Assembly (NCBI GenBank): GCA_009693785.1
Contig: SHWP01000004.1
Span: forward strand, 1 to 64,000
Reading direction: 5' to 3'
Origin: Rhodospirillaceae bacterium
Lineage (GTDB): Bacteria; Pseudomonadota; Alphaproteobacteria; Rhodospirillales; Rhodospirillaceae
DNA: 64,000 nucleotides
The notes under the pieces: model-generated
Told to the model about the DNA's origin: nothing
The model's input: the letters and a program-made list of their open reading frames with translations, nothing else
The model's database searches: none
Position numbers and translations under genes: made by a program
Shown here: piece by piece, positions 34,828 to 43,670 of the stretch
Numbering within the stretch: the stretch's first letter is position 1
Layout: every line of letters starts with the position of its first letter

Positions 34828-34945
34828 GTCCTTAAACTCCCATTGCCCGGCGACTATTCCATAGACCCAATCGCCGGAGCATATCTAGCCGACCGATGAG
34901 GCTTGGGATAGGTTGCCCCACCGGTTCACAAGGTTCGATCAACCC

Positions 34946-35722
34946 ATGCTCTATGCCCTGCTCTCGCCTGCCAAGAAACTCGACTTTGGCCCCGCACCGC
35001 ACAAGCTGAAGGCCACCAGCCCCGCGTTGCTGAGTGAAACCGCAGCCCTGGTCAAACGGGCCAAGAGCTATACCGCTGCTGATTTAAAGCGCCTCATGGA
35101 CCTTAGCCCCAAATTGGCCGAGGTGAATTACCAGCGCTTTCAAGCCTTCGATCCAAAAAACAACCAGGGTACCAAGTCCGCGATCTATGCCTTCAACGGC
35201 GATGTCTACATGGGCTTTGAGTCTAAGTCGCTGACCCCGGACGATATTGCATATGCGCAGTCCCACATTGGAATTCTCTCGGGGCTTTATGGCTTGTTGC
35301 GGCCGCTGGATGCCATTCAACCCTACCGCCTGGAAATGGGCACCAGTGTGAATACGCCACGCGGTGAAGACCTCTACGATTTCTGGCGCGAGACATTGAC
35401 AACGCACCTCGATGGTGTGATCGCGAAAATGAAAGACCCTGTCGTGGTCAATTTGGCTTCCGATGAATATTGGAGCGCGGTGGATACGAAGAAGCTCAAA
35501 GCTCCTGTGCTGCAATGCGTATTCAAAGAGGTCAAAGGCGGCCAGGCAAAGGTAATTAGTTTTCTGGCTAAGAAAGCGCGCGGCATGATGGCCCGCTACA
35601 TCGCGCAAGAACGCGTTGAAACACCCGAAGGTTTGAAAAAATTCACCGCTGGCGGTTACGCCTTCGATGCCAAGACCTCGACCGATAAAGTGTTCGTGTT
35701 TACAAGAAAAGCGAAATCATAA
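34946..35722 (+). CDS. yaaA: YaaA family protein (DUF328, peroxide stress)
   Basis: A 258-residue YaaA protein, of the family that lowers intracellular free iron damage during peroxide stress and binds DNA in E. coli. Characteristic motifs are LYALLSPAKKLDFG, the FNGDVYMGFESKSLT stretch, GILSGLYGLLRPLDAIQPYR and VVNLASDEYW, ending FAYDAKxS-like FDAKTSTDK. Start ATG 34946 matches the family start (MLxxLSPAK). Its stop directly abuts the convergent stop of the oligopeptide-binding protein gene. A distant relative sits in this window at 52224. Confidence 0.93.
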   Translation: MLYALLSPAKKLDFGPAPHKLKATSPALLSETAALVKRAKSYTAADLKRLMDLSPKLAEVNYQRFQAFDPKNNQGTKSAIYAFNGDVYMGFESKSLTPDDIAYAQSHIGILSGLYGLLRPLDAIQPYRLEMGTSVNTPRGEDLYDFWRETLTTHLDGVIAKMKDPVVVNLASDEYWSAVDTKKLKAPVLQCVFKEVKGGQAKVISFLAKKARGMMARYIAQERVETPEGLKKFTAGGYAFDAKTSTDKVFVFTRKAKS

Positions 35723-37315
35723 TTACTTCTCAATCGATACCCAGCGGCTGATGTTGATGCCCCTCGGGTTGGCATCGAGCCCTTTGACATAGGGTTTGGC
35801 CAATCGCTTACCCACATAAAAATTAATCGGTGTAATGGGTGAATCGCGCAGGGCAATGGCCTCGGCGTCGCGCATCAGCGCCAGGCGTTTGGCGGCATCA
35901 ACTTCTTGATACACGCGCTGCATCACCGCGTCGTATTCGGGATTATTGTACTTCGAGTAATTGTCGCCAACCGATGTCGAATCCAACAAATACAAAAACG
36001 ACGTGGGATCGGCGTATTCGGCGAACCACTGATAGCGCGCGACTTCGTAATCGCCATTGCGCAAATCGGCATTGAGCACATTCAAATCGCTGTTTTGCAA
36101 TTGCGCCTCGACACCCATGGCTTTCCAGACCTGCGAGGCCGCCAAAGCTACGCGGCGTTGCACATCGTCGGTGTTATAGCGGAAGGTGAATTTCAGCGGC
36201 TTATCGGGGCCAAACCCCGCCTCGGCCAACAGCGCTTTGGCCTTAGCGGTGCGCTCGGCCATCGGTACGCCCTGCCAAGGTGAGGCTGCGGGCACATAAC
36301 CTTTGCGTACCACGGTGGGAATCAAACTGTAGGCAGGCGGCTCGCCACTGCGCATGATTTTCTCGGCGAACATCTCGCGGTCGAGCGTCATGGCCAAGGC
36401 ATTGCGCACACGCGGATCATCGAAGGGGGCTTTGCGCGTATTGAACGTATAATAGAGCAGGCCGTAATTGGGCGTAATGGTGAGGTCGTTTGGTAAATTT
36501 TCCTTCAACCACTCGAACTGGCTTGGCGGAAAACTAACGATCACATCAAGTTCGTCGGCACGATAACGTTTCAGCGCAGAGTTTTGATCTTCGGTCGGAT
36601 AATAAATCACCTCGTCCAATTTTACTGTATCGGCGGCGAAGAATTTAGGGTTACGCACCAGCCGGATGCGGCTTTGTGGTGTCCACTCAACGATCTTAAA
36701 GGCGCCATTCACCACAATGTTCTCGGGCTTAGTCCACTCCTTGCCGAATTTTTCCACGGTCCACCGGGGCACGGGAAAACAGCGGTGAACGATCAGCTCT
36801 AGGAAATACGGCGTCGGGTTGAGTAGCTTCACCTCGAACGTCGCTGCGTCGATGGCGCGCACGCCCAAACTTTCCACAGGCGCCTTGCCCGAGTTCACCT
36901 CGCGCGCACCAGCAATCATGTACAGCAAGGGAGCCGCACGCGATGCGGTTTTGGGGTCCATGGTGCGCTGGAAGGCGTAAGTAAAGTCATCGGCCGTGAC
37001 CGGGTGGCCATCGGACCACTGCATGCCCTTGCGGATATGAAAGGTATAGGTCTTGCCATCGGGCGAGATCGTCCAGCTTTCGGCCGCGCCAGGAATAACG
37101 TTGACTTTGGAATCAACCGTCGTCAGCCCCACAAACATTTCGAAAATAATGTTGCCGGCATATCCCGATGTGGTCATGTGCGGGTCGAGGCTGTCGGGCT
37201 CGGCGGAATTGCCGCGATGAAAAATCATGGCAGCGTGCGCTGAGCTGACGGAAGCTATTACCAGGCAAATGATTGCTAAAACGGCAAAGGCGCGGGAGGC
37301 ACGAACGAATCTCAT
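35723..37315 (-). CDS. oligopeptide ABC transporter substrate-binding protein (SBP_bac_5)
   Basis: A 530-residue periplasmic binding protein: signal peptide (FAVLAIICLVIASVSSAHA), then FHRGNSAEPDSLDPHMTTSG, the family's opening, followed by TYTFHIRKGMQWSDGHPVTADDF and YYTFNTRKAPFDDPRVRNAL. The class-specific AMTLDREM and NNPEYDAVMQ are also present. It captures peptides for an Opp/Dpp-type importer (MppA/OppA-like), but no permease or ATPase genes are adjacent, so it is an orphan binder. AAGGAGA lies eight bases upstream of ATG 37315. Confidence 0.9.
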   Translation of the reverse strand: MRFVRASRAFAVLAIICLVIASVSSAHAAMIFHRGNSAEPDSLDPHMTTSGYAGNIIFEMFVGLTTVDSKVNVIPGAAESWTISPDGKTYTFHIRKGMQWSDGHPVTADDFTYAFQRTMDPKTASRAAPLLYMIAGAREVNSGKAPVESLGVRAIDAATFEVKLLNPTPYFLELIVHRCFPVPRWTVEKFGKEWTKPENIVVNGAFKIVEWTPQSRIRLVRNPKFFAADTVKLDEVIYYPTEDQNSALKRYRADELDVIVSFPPSQFEWLKENLPNDLTITPNYGLLYYTFNTRKAPFDDPRVRNALAMTLDREMFAEKIMRSGEPPAYSLIPTVVRKGYVPAASPWQGVPMAERTAKAKALLAEAGFGPDKPLKFTFRYNTDDVQRRVALAASQVWKAMGVEAQLQNSDLNVLNADLRNGDYEVARYQWFAEYADPTSFLYLLDSTSVGDNYSKYNNPEYDAVMQRVYQEVDAAKRLALMRDAEAIALRDSPITPINFYVGKRLAKPYVKGLDANPRGINISRWVSIEK

Positions 37316-37398
37316 GGGCCTGGTCTCCTTGATGAGGGAACATAGCAAACCATGACATGCTCTGGCCATTGCCTTAGGTAAAAAGGCCGTGTAGGCCC

Positions 37399-38043
37399 GT
37401 GCCCATGTCCTCCACCGACGATATCAGCCGTCATCTCGGCATTCTGAGGCGGCGCGACAAACACATCGCCAGCGCCATCAAGCAGGCGGGCCTGCCCAAT
37501 TCGCGGCGCATGGAACCGGGCTTTGCCACGCTGATCCGGATTATCGTCGATCAACAAGTCTCGGTCGCGGCAGGCGCTTCGATTTGGGCCAAGTTGAAAA
37601 CAGCGTCGAACGGCGAGGTTACTCCCAAAGGCCTGCTCAATTTAAATGAAGCAGGTTTGCGCAGCTGCGGCTTTAGCGGCCAGAAGGCGCGCTATGCCCT
37701 GGGCGTGGCCCAATCCACTCAGGCAGGTGAGCTTGATTTCGATGCGATGCTGCACATGGACGACGAAGCCGTGCGCGCAAAGCTGATCGCGCTCAAAGGC
37801 ATCGGGCCATGGACGGTGGACATCTATTTGATGTTTGGCATGGGCCGGCCCGACATATGGCCTGTGGGCGACCTCGGGATTCAAAACGCAGCGCGTGCCT
37901 TGATGGGCCTGCGCAAACGCCCAACGCCCGAGCGGTTGGAGAAAATCGGCGCCGACTGGTCGCCGTACCGTTCAGCGGCCGCATTATTGCTCTGGCATTA
38001 TTGGCATTACCGGGTTGAAACAGCTAAGGCCGCCAAGGCCTAG
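37399..38043 (+). CDS. DNA-3-methyladenine glycosylase, AlkA-like
   Basis: A 214-residue HhH-GPD glycosylase that excises alkylated bases. The helix-hairpin-helix is LKGIGPWTVDIYLM and the catalytic aspartate lies in WPVGDLGIQNA, as in AlkA-type enzymes. The N-terminal GFATLIRIIVDQQVSVAAGASI is the usual helical lead. It lacks the N-terminal beta domain of E. coli AlkA, which is common in smaller alphaproteobacterial forms. Two in-frame starts exist six bases apart (37399 and 37405). Divergent from the binding protein gene by 83 bases. Confidence 0.9.
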   Translation: MPMSSTDDISRHLGILRRRDKHIASAIKQAGLPNSRRMEPGFATLIRIIVDQQVSVAAGASIWAKLKTASNGEVTPKGLLNLNEAGLRSCGFSGQKARYALGVAQSTQAGELDFDAMLHMDDEAVRAKLIALKGIGPWTVDIYLMFGMGRPDIWPVGDLGIQNAARALMGLRKRPTPERLEKIGADWSPYRSAAALLLWHYWHYRVETAKAAKA

Positions 38044-38483
38044 TTTAGGCTCGGAACATTAGGTGGTGTTGACGGTCACAGACCCCGACTCGGCCACCCA
38101 GGGCCAAGCTGGCATTTCCACTAATAGCTGGTGGTGCATCTTAGCAACGGAGTGATCGGCCATATGGCAGTTGCCAGGTATAGTTATCCACAGAAGGCTT
38201 GACGGAAATTGGCGGGCCGACGGGCTTTGCACCCCCTAGAGGGCCGGATTTCAAACAAAACTGACACCCTTAGTCGGGTGGGGTCAGGTTGGGGCGGACC
38301 GCTCGCGCCATGATTGGCCAAACCTTGCCGAATCGGTTGACGCCATGCCTTCGGCATTGCAAAGAAACAGTCATGATTCTTTCATGCAGGTGTTATGGGG
38401 CCAGCTTAAATCTGCGGAATGAACCAGCCAGGTTCGCACCCTTGCGAGCCTCGCTTTATATAAGAAAACCTTGGGGTAGACCG
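38044..38483. other. 440-base intergenic region before the Oar-like receptor
   Basis: No gene is supported here. Visible items are a single TTATCCACA (38184-38192, DnaA-box consensus), a hairpin ACACCC/GGGTGG near 38266-38283, and a tight hairpin ATGCC-TTC-GGCAT (38343-38355) ahead of the receptor. The promoter of the TonB receptor should lie here, probably between 38300 and 38440; I cannot place it exactly. The open frame upstream of 38484 is not homologous to receptors. Confidence 0.45.
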
Positions 38484-41400
38484 ATGAAACCGAATTCAAT
38501 GAACAGCCTTCGCGCAGCGCTGTTGCTTTCCGTTGCCCTGATGGGCGCACCCGCAATGGCCCAAGAAACCGCAGGGCAAATTAACGGCCTCATCAGTGGC
38601 ACAACCGGCCAGCCCCTCGCGAATGCGCAGGTGCGCATTGTGCACACCCCCACAGGCGCAGTGCAGAACGTCACTACCAATGCCGAAGGCCGCTTCATCG
38701 GCCGCGGCTTACGCCTCGGTGGCCCCTACGAGGTCACCGTGACGAGCGGTGGTGGAACAGAAAAAGTCCAAGAGTCAGTCTTTCTCACACTCGGCGAACC
38801 CTATGACCTCAACTATCGGATTGGCGCGCCCGTTGAAGAGATTGTGGTGACCGGCGTTCGCGTACGCGACGCCGTATCAGGCCCGACGACGCAATTCGAC
38901 CGCGACCGCATCCTCGCAGCACCATCCACATCCCGTGACCTCAAGGAAGTTTTGCGCGCCGACCCGAAAGTTTACATCGATCGCGCCAACGTCGACGCCG
39001 TGCAAATCGCCGGTACGAACAACCGCTTCAACCTGTTGACCATCGACGGCGTGCGCAACAACGATGACTTCGGCTTGAACAACGGTGGCTACCCCGGCCT
39101 GCGAGCGCCCCTCAGCATTGATGTGATCGATCAATTGTCGGTCAACGTTGCCCCATTCGGCGTCACATACTCGGGCTTCCAGGGCGGCAATATCAACATC
39201 GTCACCAAGTCTGGTACCAACGAATTTACCGGATCCGCTTACTACTATTATTCAGACGATAGCCTGATGGGCAACAACAGCGGTGGACGCCCTGTCATTG
39301 GCTTTGATTTTAAAGACAAGACTTATGGCGCCACGTTAGGCGGCCCGATCCTCCAGGATAAATTGTTCTTCTTTGCTGGATACGAAAAATTCAAGACAGC
39401 CAACCCCGTCACGCGCGGCCCGGCTGGTGGCACCTTCGCCAATCCGGTCTCGCAAGTCACGCAAGCCGAATTCGACCTCATCAAATCCATTGCGCAGACG
39501 GTCTATGGGTACGACACCTTGGGCCTGCCGCCGTCGCTGCCGGAAACCGACGAAAAGATTTTCGGTAAGATCAATTGGAACGTCAACGACGATCACCGTT
39601 TCGTAGTGTCTTACAATCGCGACAAGGGCAACGCCGTCGTTAACCCCAGCCCAGTGACTTTGTTGACCAGCCCATCGAGCAGCCAAGTGGGCGCGGGCTC
39701 TAATTGGTACGACAACACCCAGATCGTGGATTCAGTTTCGGCCCAACTGTTCTCAGATTGGTCCGACGAGTTCAAAACTGAAGTCAAAATCGGTTATAAG
39801 AACCAAGAAGCCAATCCGACCCCCTTGGGCAAGGCGCCTTTCGCCGAAATGCAAGTACGAACGGCGGCCGGCGGCTTTGTTGTTTTCGGGCCTGACCGGT
39901 TTCGCCATTTCAACGCGCTTGCTAACGAGCTTTGGAATTACAAACTCAAGGGCGACTACCTGCTCGGCGATCATACCGTCACAGCGGGTTATGAACGCGA
40001 AGAGCTCGACGTGTTCAACGCATTCCTGCAGGACGCATATGGCGTCTACGCATTCGACTCGATTGCTAACTTCCAAGCTAAAAATGCGGCAACTATGACT
40101 TTCCAGAATGCATTGAGTGGCAATACCACTGGTGCCGGTGCCACGTTTAAAGCCAACACTGACTCGTTTTACTTGCAAGACAGCTGGGAAGCCAACCCGG
40201 ACCTGACGTTAACAGGTGGTTTGCGGTATGAGCGTTATTCAAGCCCCAGCGTGCCTGTAGTAAATGCACGCTTTGTGCAACGCTACGGCTTTAACAACTC
40301 AGCGACTTACGATGGCCGTGATCTTTGGTTGCCGCGCGTGTCGTTCAACTACACCTGGACAGACGACACGACGATTCGTGGCGGCGTGGGCTTATTCGGC
40401 GGCGGCAGCCCGAACGTTTGGCTGTCCAATAGCTTCTCCAATACTGGCGTTGCGGCGTCGGCTATTACGATTACGCGCCCCGCCGCAGGCGCGCTCACCC
40501 CACTTCAAACGGCGGCCCTCAACAACGTCTCGGGAACAGTCCCAGCAATCGTCCAACAGTCGCTTGTCGCGGGCGATGGCAACGTCAACGCGCTGGACCC
40601 CAACTTCAAAATGCCTTCGACCTGGAAGGTGTCATTGGGCTTCGATCATAACTTTGACGCCGGGGCCTTCTTAGGTGATGACTGGTCGCTGAAAGGCGAC
40701 TTGATCTATAGCCGCGTCAAGAATGCCGTGTTGTGGAGAGAAAATCGCCTGATCTTGAGCGGCGCGACAGCGCCCGATGGACGCCCGATCTATCAAGTTC
40801 GCGCTGGCGTCCCCAGCGCAGCGGTCGTGGCTACTCCCGTTGTAAGACTGACTGGGACAACCACGCCGGTCACCTTGCGGCCATATCCGCAGCTATCCAA
40901 TGGAAACGACCTGATCCTCACCAATACCGATCAGGGCCGTGGCTGGGTTGCATCGTTGCAATTGGCCAAGGAATGGGAAACCAACGTCGGCAGGTTTAAT
41001 CTTGAATTGGGTTATACCTGGCAGGACATCACCGAAGTCAGCGGTGCCACCAGTTCCACAGCGCAGTCGAATTGGGACAACTTGGCGACAGAAGACATCA
41101 ACAACCCGAAAGAGTCGACCTCGAACTACGAGATCAAGCGAAACGTTGTGTTCGCCGGTCAGTGGACGGAAGAGTTCTGGGGCGACAACGAGACCTCAAT
41201 CTCATTCTTTGGCCAAAGCCGCTCGGGCCGTCCCTATAGCTACACCTTTGCAGGCAACAGCCGTGTCTTCGGAGACTCCCGCCAAGCATCACGCCAACGC
41301 CAACTGTTCTACGTGCCGAGAGATTCCTCTGACGTCGAGCTGACGGGCGGCCTCACGTATAACCTGCTTGAGGAGTACATTGTTGCCAATGGGTTAGATA

Positions 41401-41744
41401 AGTACCGTGGTAAAATCGCACCGCGTAACGCCTTCAAGAGCCCGAGCGTAACCACACTTGATGCGCGGTTCTCTCAAGAAATCCCTGGGCTGTTTGACGG
41501 CAGCAAGGGGAAATTCAGCATGGATATCCGCAACCTTACCAACTTGATCAATTCAAGCTGGGGCCGGGATATTCAAATCGGATTCCCCTTCGTGGCGCCC
41601 GTTGTGGAAGCCATCGGCATCAACGCCGTCACGGGCAAGTATATTTACCAACCCGTGGGCGGAGTTCTGCAAAACCCCAACCGCTCCCTGCAAGCCCGCA
41701 CGTCGGTATGGGCGATCCAGTTTGGTGTCAGTTACGAGTTCTAA
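38484..41744 (+). CDS. TonB-dependent receptor, Oar-like
   Basis: A 1086-residue outer-membrane receptor. Signal peptide (LRAALLLSVALMGAPAMAQ), then a carboxypeptidase-regulatory-like unit (QINGLISGTTGQPLANAQVRI, in part) and EEIVVTGVRVRDAV leading into the plug (LKEVLRADPKVYIDR, VDAVQIAGTNNRFNLLTIDGV). The barrel follows and ends with VWAIQFGVSYEF. The N-terminal Ig-like lead and large size are the Oar type, first known in Myxococcus and common in alphaproteobacteria and Bacteroidetes. Ligand unknown; such proteins move large or peptide-like molecules. A strong bidirectional terminator follows. Confidence 0.92.
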   Translation: MKPNSMNSLRAALLLSVALMGAPAMAQETAGQINGLISGTTGQPLANAQVRIVHTPTGAVQNVTTNAEGRFIGRGLRLGGPYEVTVTSGGGTEKVQESVFLTLGEPYDLNYRIGAPVEEIVVTGVRVRDAVSGPTTQFDRDRILAAPSTSRDLKEVLRADPKVYIDRANVDAVQIAGTNNRFNLLTIDGVRNNDDFGLNNGGYPGLRAPLSIDVIDQLSVNVAPFGVTYSGFQGGNINIVTKSGTNEFTGSAYYYYSDDSLMGNNSGGRPVIGFDFKDKTYGATLGGPILQDKLFFFAGYEKFKTANPVTRGPAGGTFANPVSQVTQAEFDLIKSIAQTVYGYDTLGLPPSLPETDEKIFGKINWNVNDDHRFVVSYNRDKGNAVVNPSPVTLLTSPSSSQVGAGSNWYDNTQIVDSVSAQLFSDWSDEFKTEVKIGYKNQEANPTPLGKAPFAEMQVRTAAGGFVVFGPDRFRHFNALANELWNYKLKGDYLLGDHTVTAGYEREELDVFNAFLQDAYGVYAFDSIANFQAKNAATMTFQNALSGNTTGAGATFKANTDSFYLQDSWEANPDLTLTGGLRYERYSSPSVPVVNARFVQRYGFNNSATYDGRDLWLPRVSFNYTWTDDTTIRGGVGLFGGGSPNVWLSNSFSNTGVAASAITITRPAAGALTPLQTAALNNVSGTVPAIVQQSLVAGDGNVNALDPNFKMPSTWKVSLGFDHNFDAGAFLGDDWSLKGDLIYSRVKNAVLWRENRLILSGATAPDGRPIYQVRAGVPSAAVVATPVVRLTGTTTPVTLRPYPQLSNGNDLILTNTDQGRGWVASLQLAKEWETNVGRFNLELGYTWQDITEVSGATSSTAQSNWDNLATEDINNPKESTSNYEIKRNVVFAGQWTEEFWGDNETSISFFGQSRSGRPYSYTFAGNSRVFGDSRQASRQRQLFYVPRDSSDVELTGGLTYNLLEEYIVANGLDKYRGKIAPRNAFKSPSVTTLDARFSQEIPGLFDGSKGKFSMDIRNLTNLINSSWGRDIQIGFPFVAPVVEAIGINAVTGKYIYQPVGGVLQNPNRSLQARTSVWAIQFGVSYEF

Positions 41745-41764
41745 GCCTGACAAAAAATGGCAAC

Positions 41765-41796
41765 AAAAAAGGGCCGCCTGTAAGCTGCCCTTTTTT
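41765..41796. terminator. bidirectional intrinsic terminator
   Basis: AAAAAAGGGC (41765-41774) pairs with GCCCTTTTTT (41787-41796) with a 12-base loop. It has A- and T-runs on both sides, so it can stop the receptor transcript and the convergent phoD transcript. Confidence 0.85.
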
Positions 41797-41813
41797 ATTT
41801 CCGAACGCCGGAA

Positions 41814-43385
41814 CTAAGCCTTTTGCACGCCGGGCTTACCGTTCTCGATGGCGAACGAAGCTAAGGTGCTGAACGTGGGGTTTTTGATCTGCACGTCACT
41901 GACGATGCGCAAGGCTGTGCGCCATGTGTCGCGGCTCACATCGCACATGACATAACCGCGGTAGCGGTCATCGACCAGTTTCATGTGGGGATTTTCCACC
42001 GCCATGGCATCGAACAGCTTGGTGTTGTAGCTCTCGGAGGTGATCGACGTGCCAACAAATTCGCTCATCAGCGTGCCCGAGTTGGGGTTGAGGTAGTCAT
42101 CCTTCACGTCGCCCACGAAATAGCCGTGAATATCGCCACCCAACGACACCACGTTTTGAATATTGCGCTGTTTAATTAAGTCCAGCACCTTGCGCCGCGC
42201 CACGGGGTAGCCACCCCAATTGTCGGTATAGGTGCCGCGCGCCGGGCCGAGGATTTGGTCAAAGCCCATGAGCATCAGGCTTTGCCCGATCACGGTCCAT
42301 TTGGCGTTAGTGCGGCCTATGTTCAACCGCATCCACTTTTCCTGATAGGCCCCCAACATCGACCGGTTTGGATCGTTCAGATCAGGGCACTGAGTCACAT
42401 CCACCACACGCCCGGCATGGAAATCGGGCAGCTCGCAGGGCTGGTTCGAACGGTACTGGCGCAAATCTAGCAAATTAAATTCCATCAGGTCGCCGTAGTT
42501 AAAGCGCTGGAACATGATCATGTTCTTGTTGGCATCGGGTGCTGCCAACGCCCGTAGCGGGATATGCTCGTAAAACGCCTGATAGGCCGCGGCCCGGCGC
42601 TTGGCGAACACGGCAGGGTCGTCGTTATCCTCGGACAGCACATCGGCGTAGTCGTTGTCGACCTCGTGGTCGTCCCACACGAACATCCAAGGGCAATGGG
42701 CATGGGCGGCTTGAAGATCGGTGTCGAGTTTGTAGATGGCGTGAACTTGCCGGTAATCGCTTAATGTATGGGCATCGCCAATGGGCGAATGACGCACGGT
42801 CTTGCCCCACGACACATCGTAGATGTAGTCGCCTAAGTGAATGATGAAGGCCGGGTCTTGGGCAATCATGTCACGGTAAGCCGTGAAATAGCCCTGCTCG
42901 TAATTCTGACAAGACGCAAAAGCGAATTTCATGCGCTCGACAGCCAAATTGGGTGGCGGCAGCGTGAGACCGCGCCCCACGGGGCTACGCGCCTCGCCGC
43001 AGATAAAGCGGTAGAAATATTCGCGCGCGGGATCAAGGCCACGCAGTTCCACATGCACGCTATGAGCAAACTCGGGCCGGGCATAGACGTTGCCGCTCGA
43101 TACGATTCTTTTGAATTTGGCGTCTTGGGCCACTTCCCAAGTCACGGGGATGGCTTCGTTCGGCAGTGCTTGGGGGTCGTAAGGGTCGGGGGCTAGGCGC
43201 GTCCAAATCACAAACCCATCGGGAACCAGATCGCCCGAGGCCACGCCCAACTGAAACGGATCGTTGAGGAACTTCGGTGCTTGGGCCAGGGCGCGCGTGA
43301 CGGGCCCAAGACTGGCCACAGCCGCAGCCGCCCAGGCGGCAGCTTGGCGCATGAAACGGCGGCGGCGAAGGTGTTCAAGTGTCAT
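41814..43385 (-). CDS. phoD: alkaline phosphatase PhoD-family, Tat-exported
   Basis: A 523-residue PhoD-type phosphodiesterase/phosphatase. The Tat signal (RRRRFMRQAAAWAAAAVASLG) marks export as a folded protein with metals. The catalytic domain shows FQLGVASGDLVPDGFVIWTRL, the metal-binding FAFASCQNYEQGYF, FIIHLGDYIYD, WDDHEVDNDYAD and the C-terminal VSLGGDIHGYFVGD. Known members bind Fe3+ and Ca2+. Single gene, no Pho box located. Confidence 0.9.
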   Translation of the reverse strand: MTLEHLRRRRFMRQAAAWAAAAVASLGPVTRALAQAPKFLNDPFQLGVASGDLVPDGFVIWTRLAPDPYDPQALPNEAIPVTWEVAQDAKFKRIVSSGNVYARPEFAHSVHVELRGLDPAREYFYRFICGEARSPVGRGLTLPPPNLAVERMKFAFASCQNYEQGYFTAYRDMIAQDPAFIIHLGDYIYDVSWGKTVRHSPIGDAHTLSDYRQVHAIYKLDTDLQAAHAHCPWMFVWDDHEVDNDYADVLSEDNDDPAVFAKRRAAAYQAFYEHIPLRALAAPDANKNMIMFQRFNYGDLMEFNLLDLRQYRSNQPCELPDFHAGRVVDVTQCPDLNDPNRSMLGAYQEKWMRLNIGRTNAKWTVIGQSLMLMGFDQILGPARGTYTDNWGGYPVARRKVLDLIKQRNIQNVVSLGGDIHGYFVGDVKDDYLNPNSGTLMSEFVGTSITSESYNTKLFDAMAVENPHMKLVDDRYRGYVMCDVSRDTWRTALRIVSDVQIKNPTFSTLASFAIENGKPGVQKA

Positions 43386-43670
43386 GGGGCTTTCACGGTC
43401 ATGGGGAAGGAATAAAGATGATTCGTTATAAGACGAGGCACCATAGCCAATCGAAGAAACTTAGATAACAAGCGATCTTTGCGCAGCGGCGGCCCTGTCT
43501 CAGATTTCGCCGAATAGTAGATCGGGCAGTCCTAGAAGCCTAACCTTAGGTTTATTGTTCGTCACGCAAAAAAGCCCATGTCATTCAAAGGGTTGACGCG
43601 CATTCAGGAGATTGCAAACTGTGCTTGGAAGACCAGCAGAACGGCCGGTCTGGGAAGGATACGAAGATTC

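Noticed and set aside
34946-35722. The YaaA gene as part of the suspected mobile system
   Set aside because: It is a normal chromosomal family member far from the cassette and has ordinary neighbours; only the fold is shared.
38184-38192. A perfect DnaA box (TTATCCACA)
   Set aside because: A single box with no cluster, no AT-rich unwinding element and no dnaA/dnaN neighbours does not make an origin.
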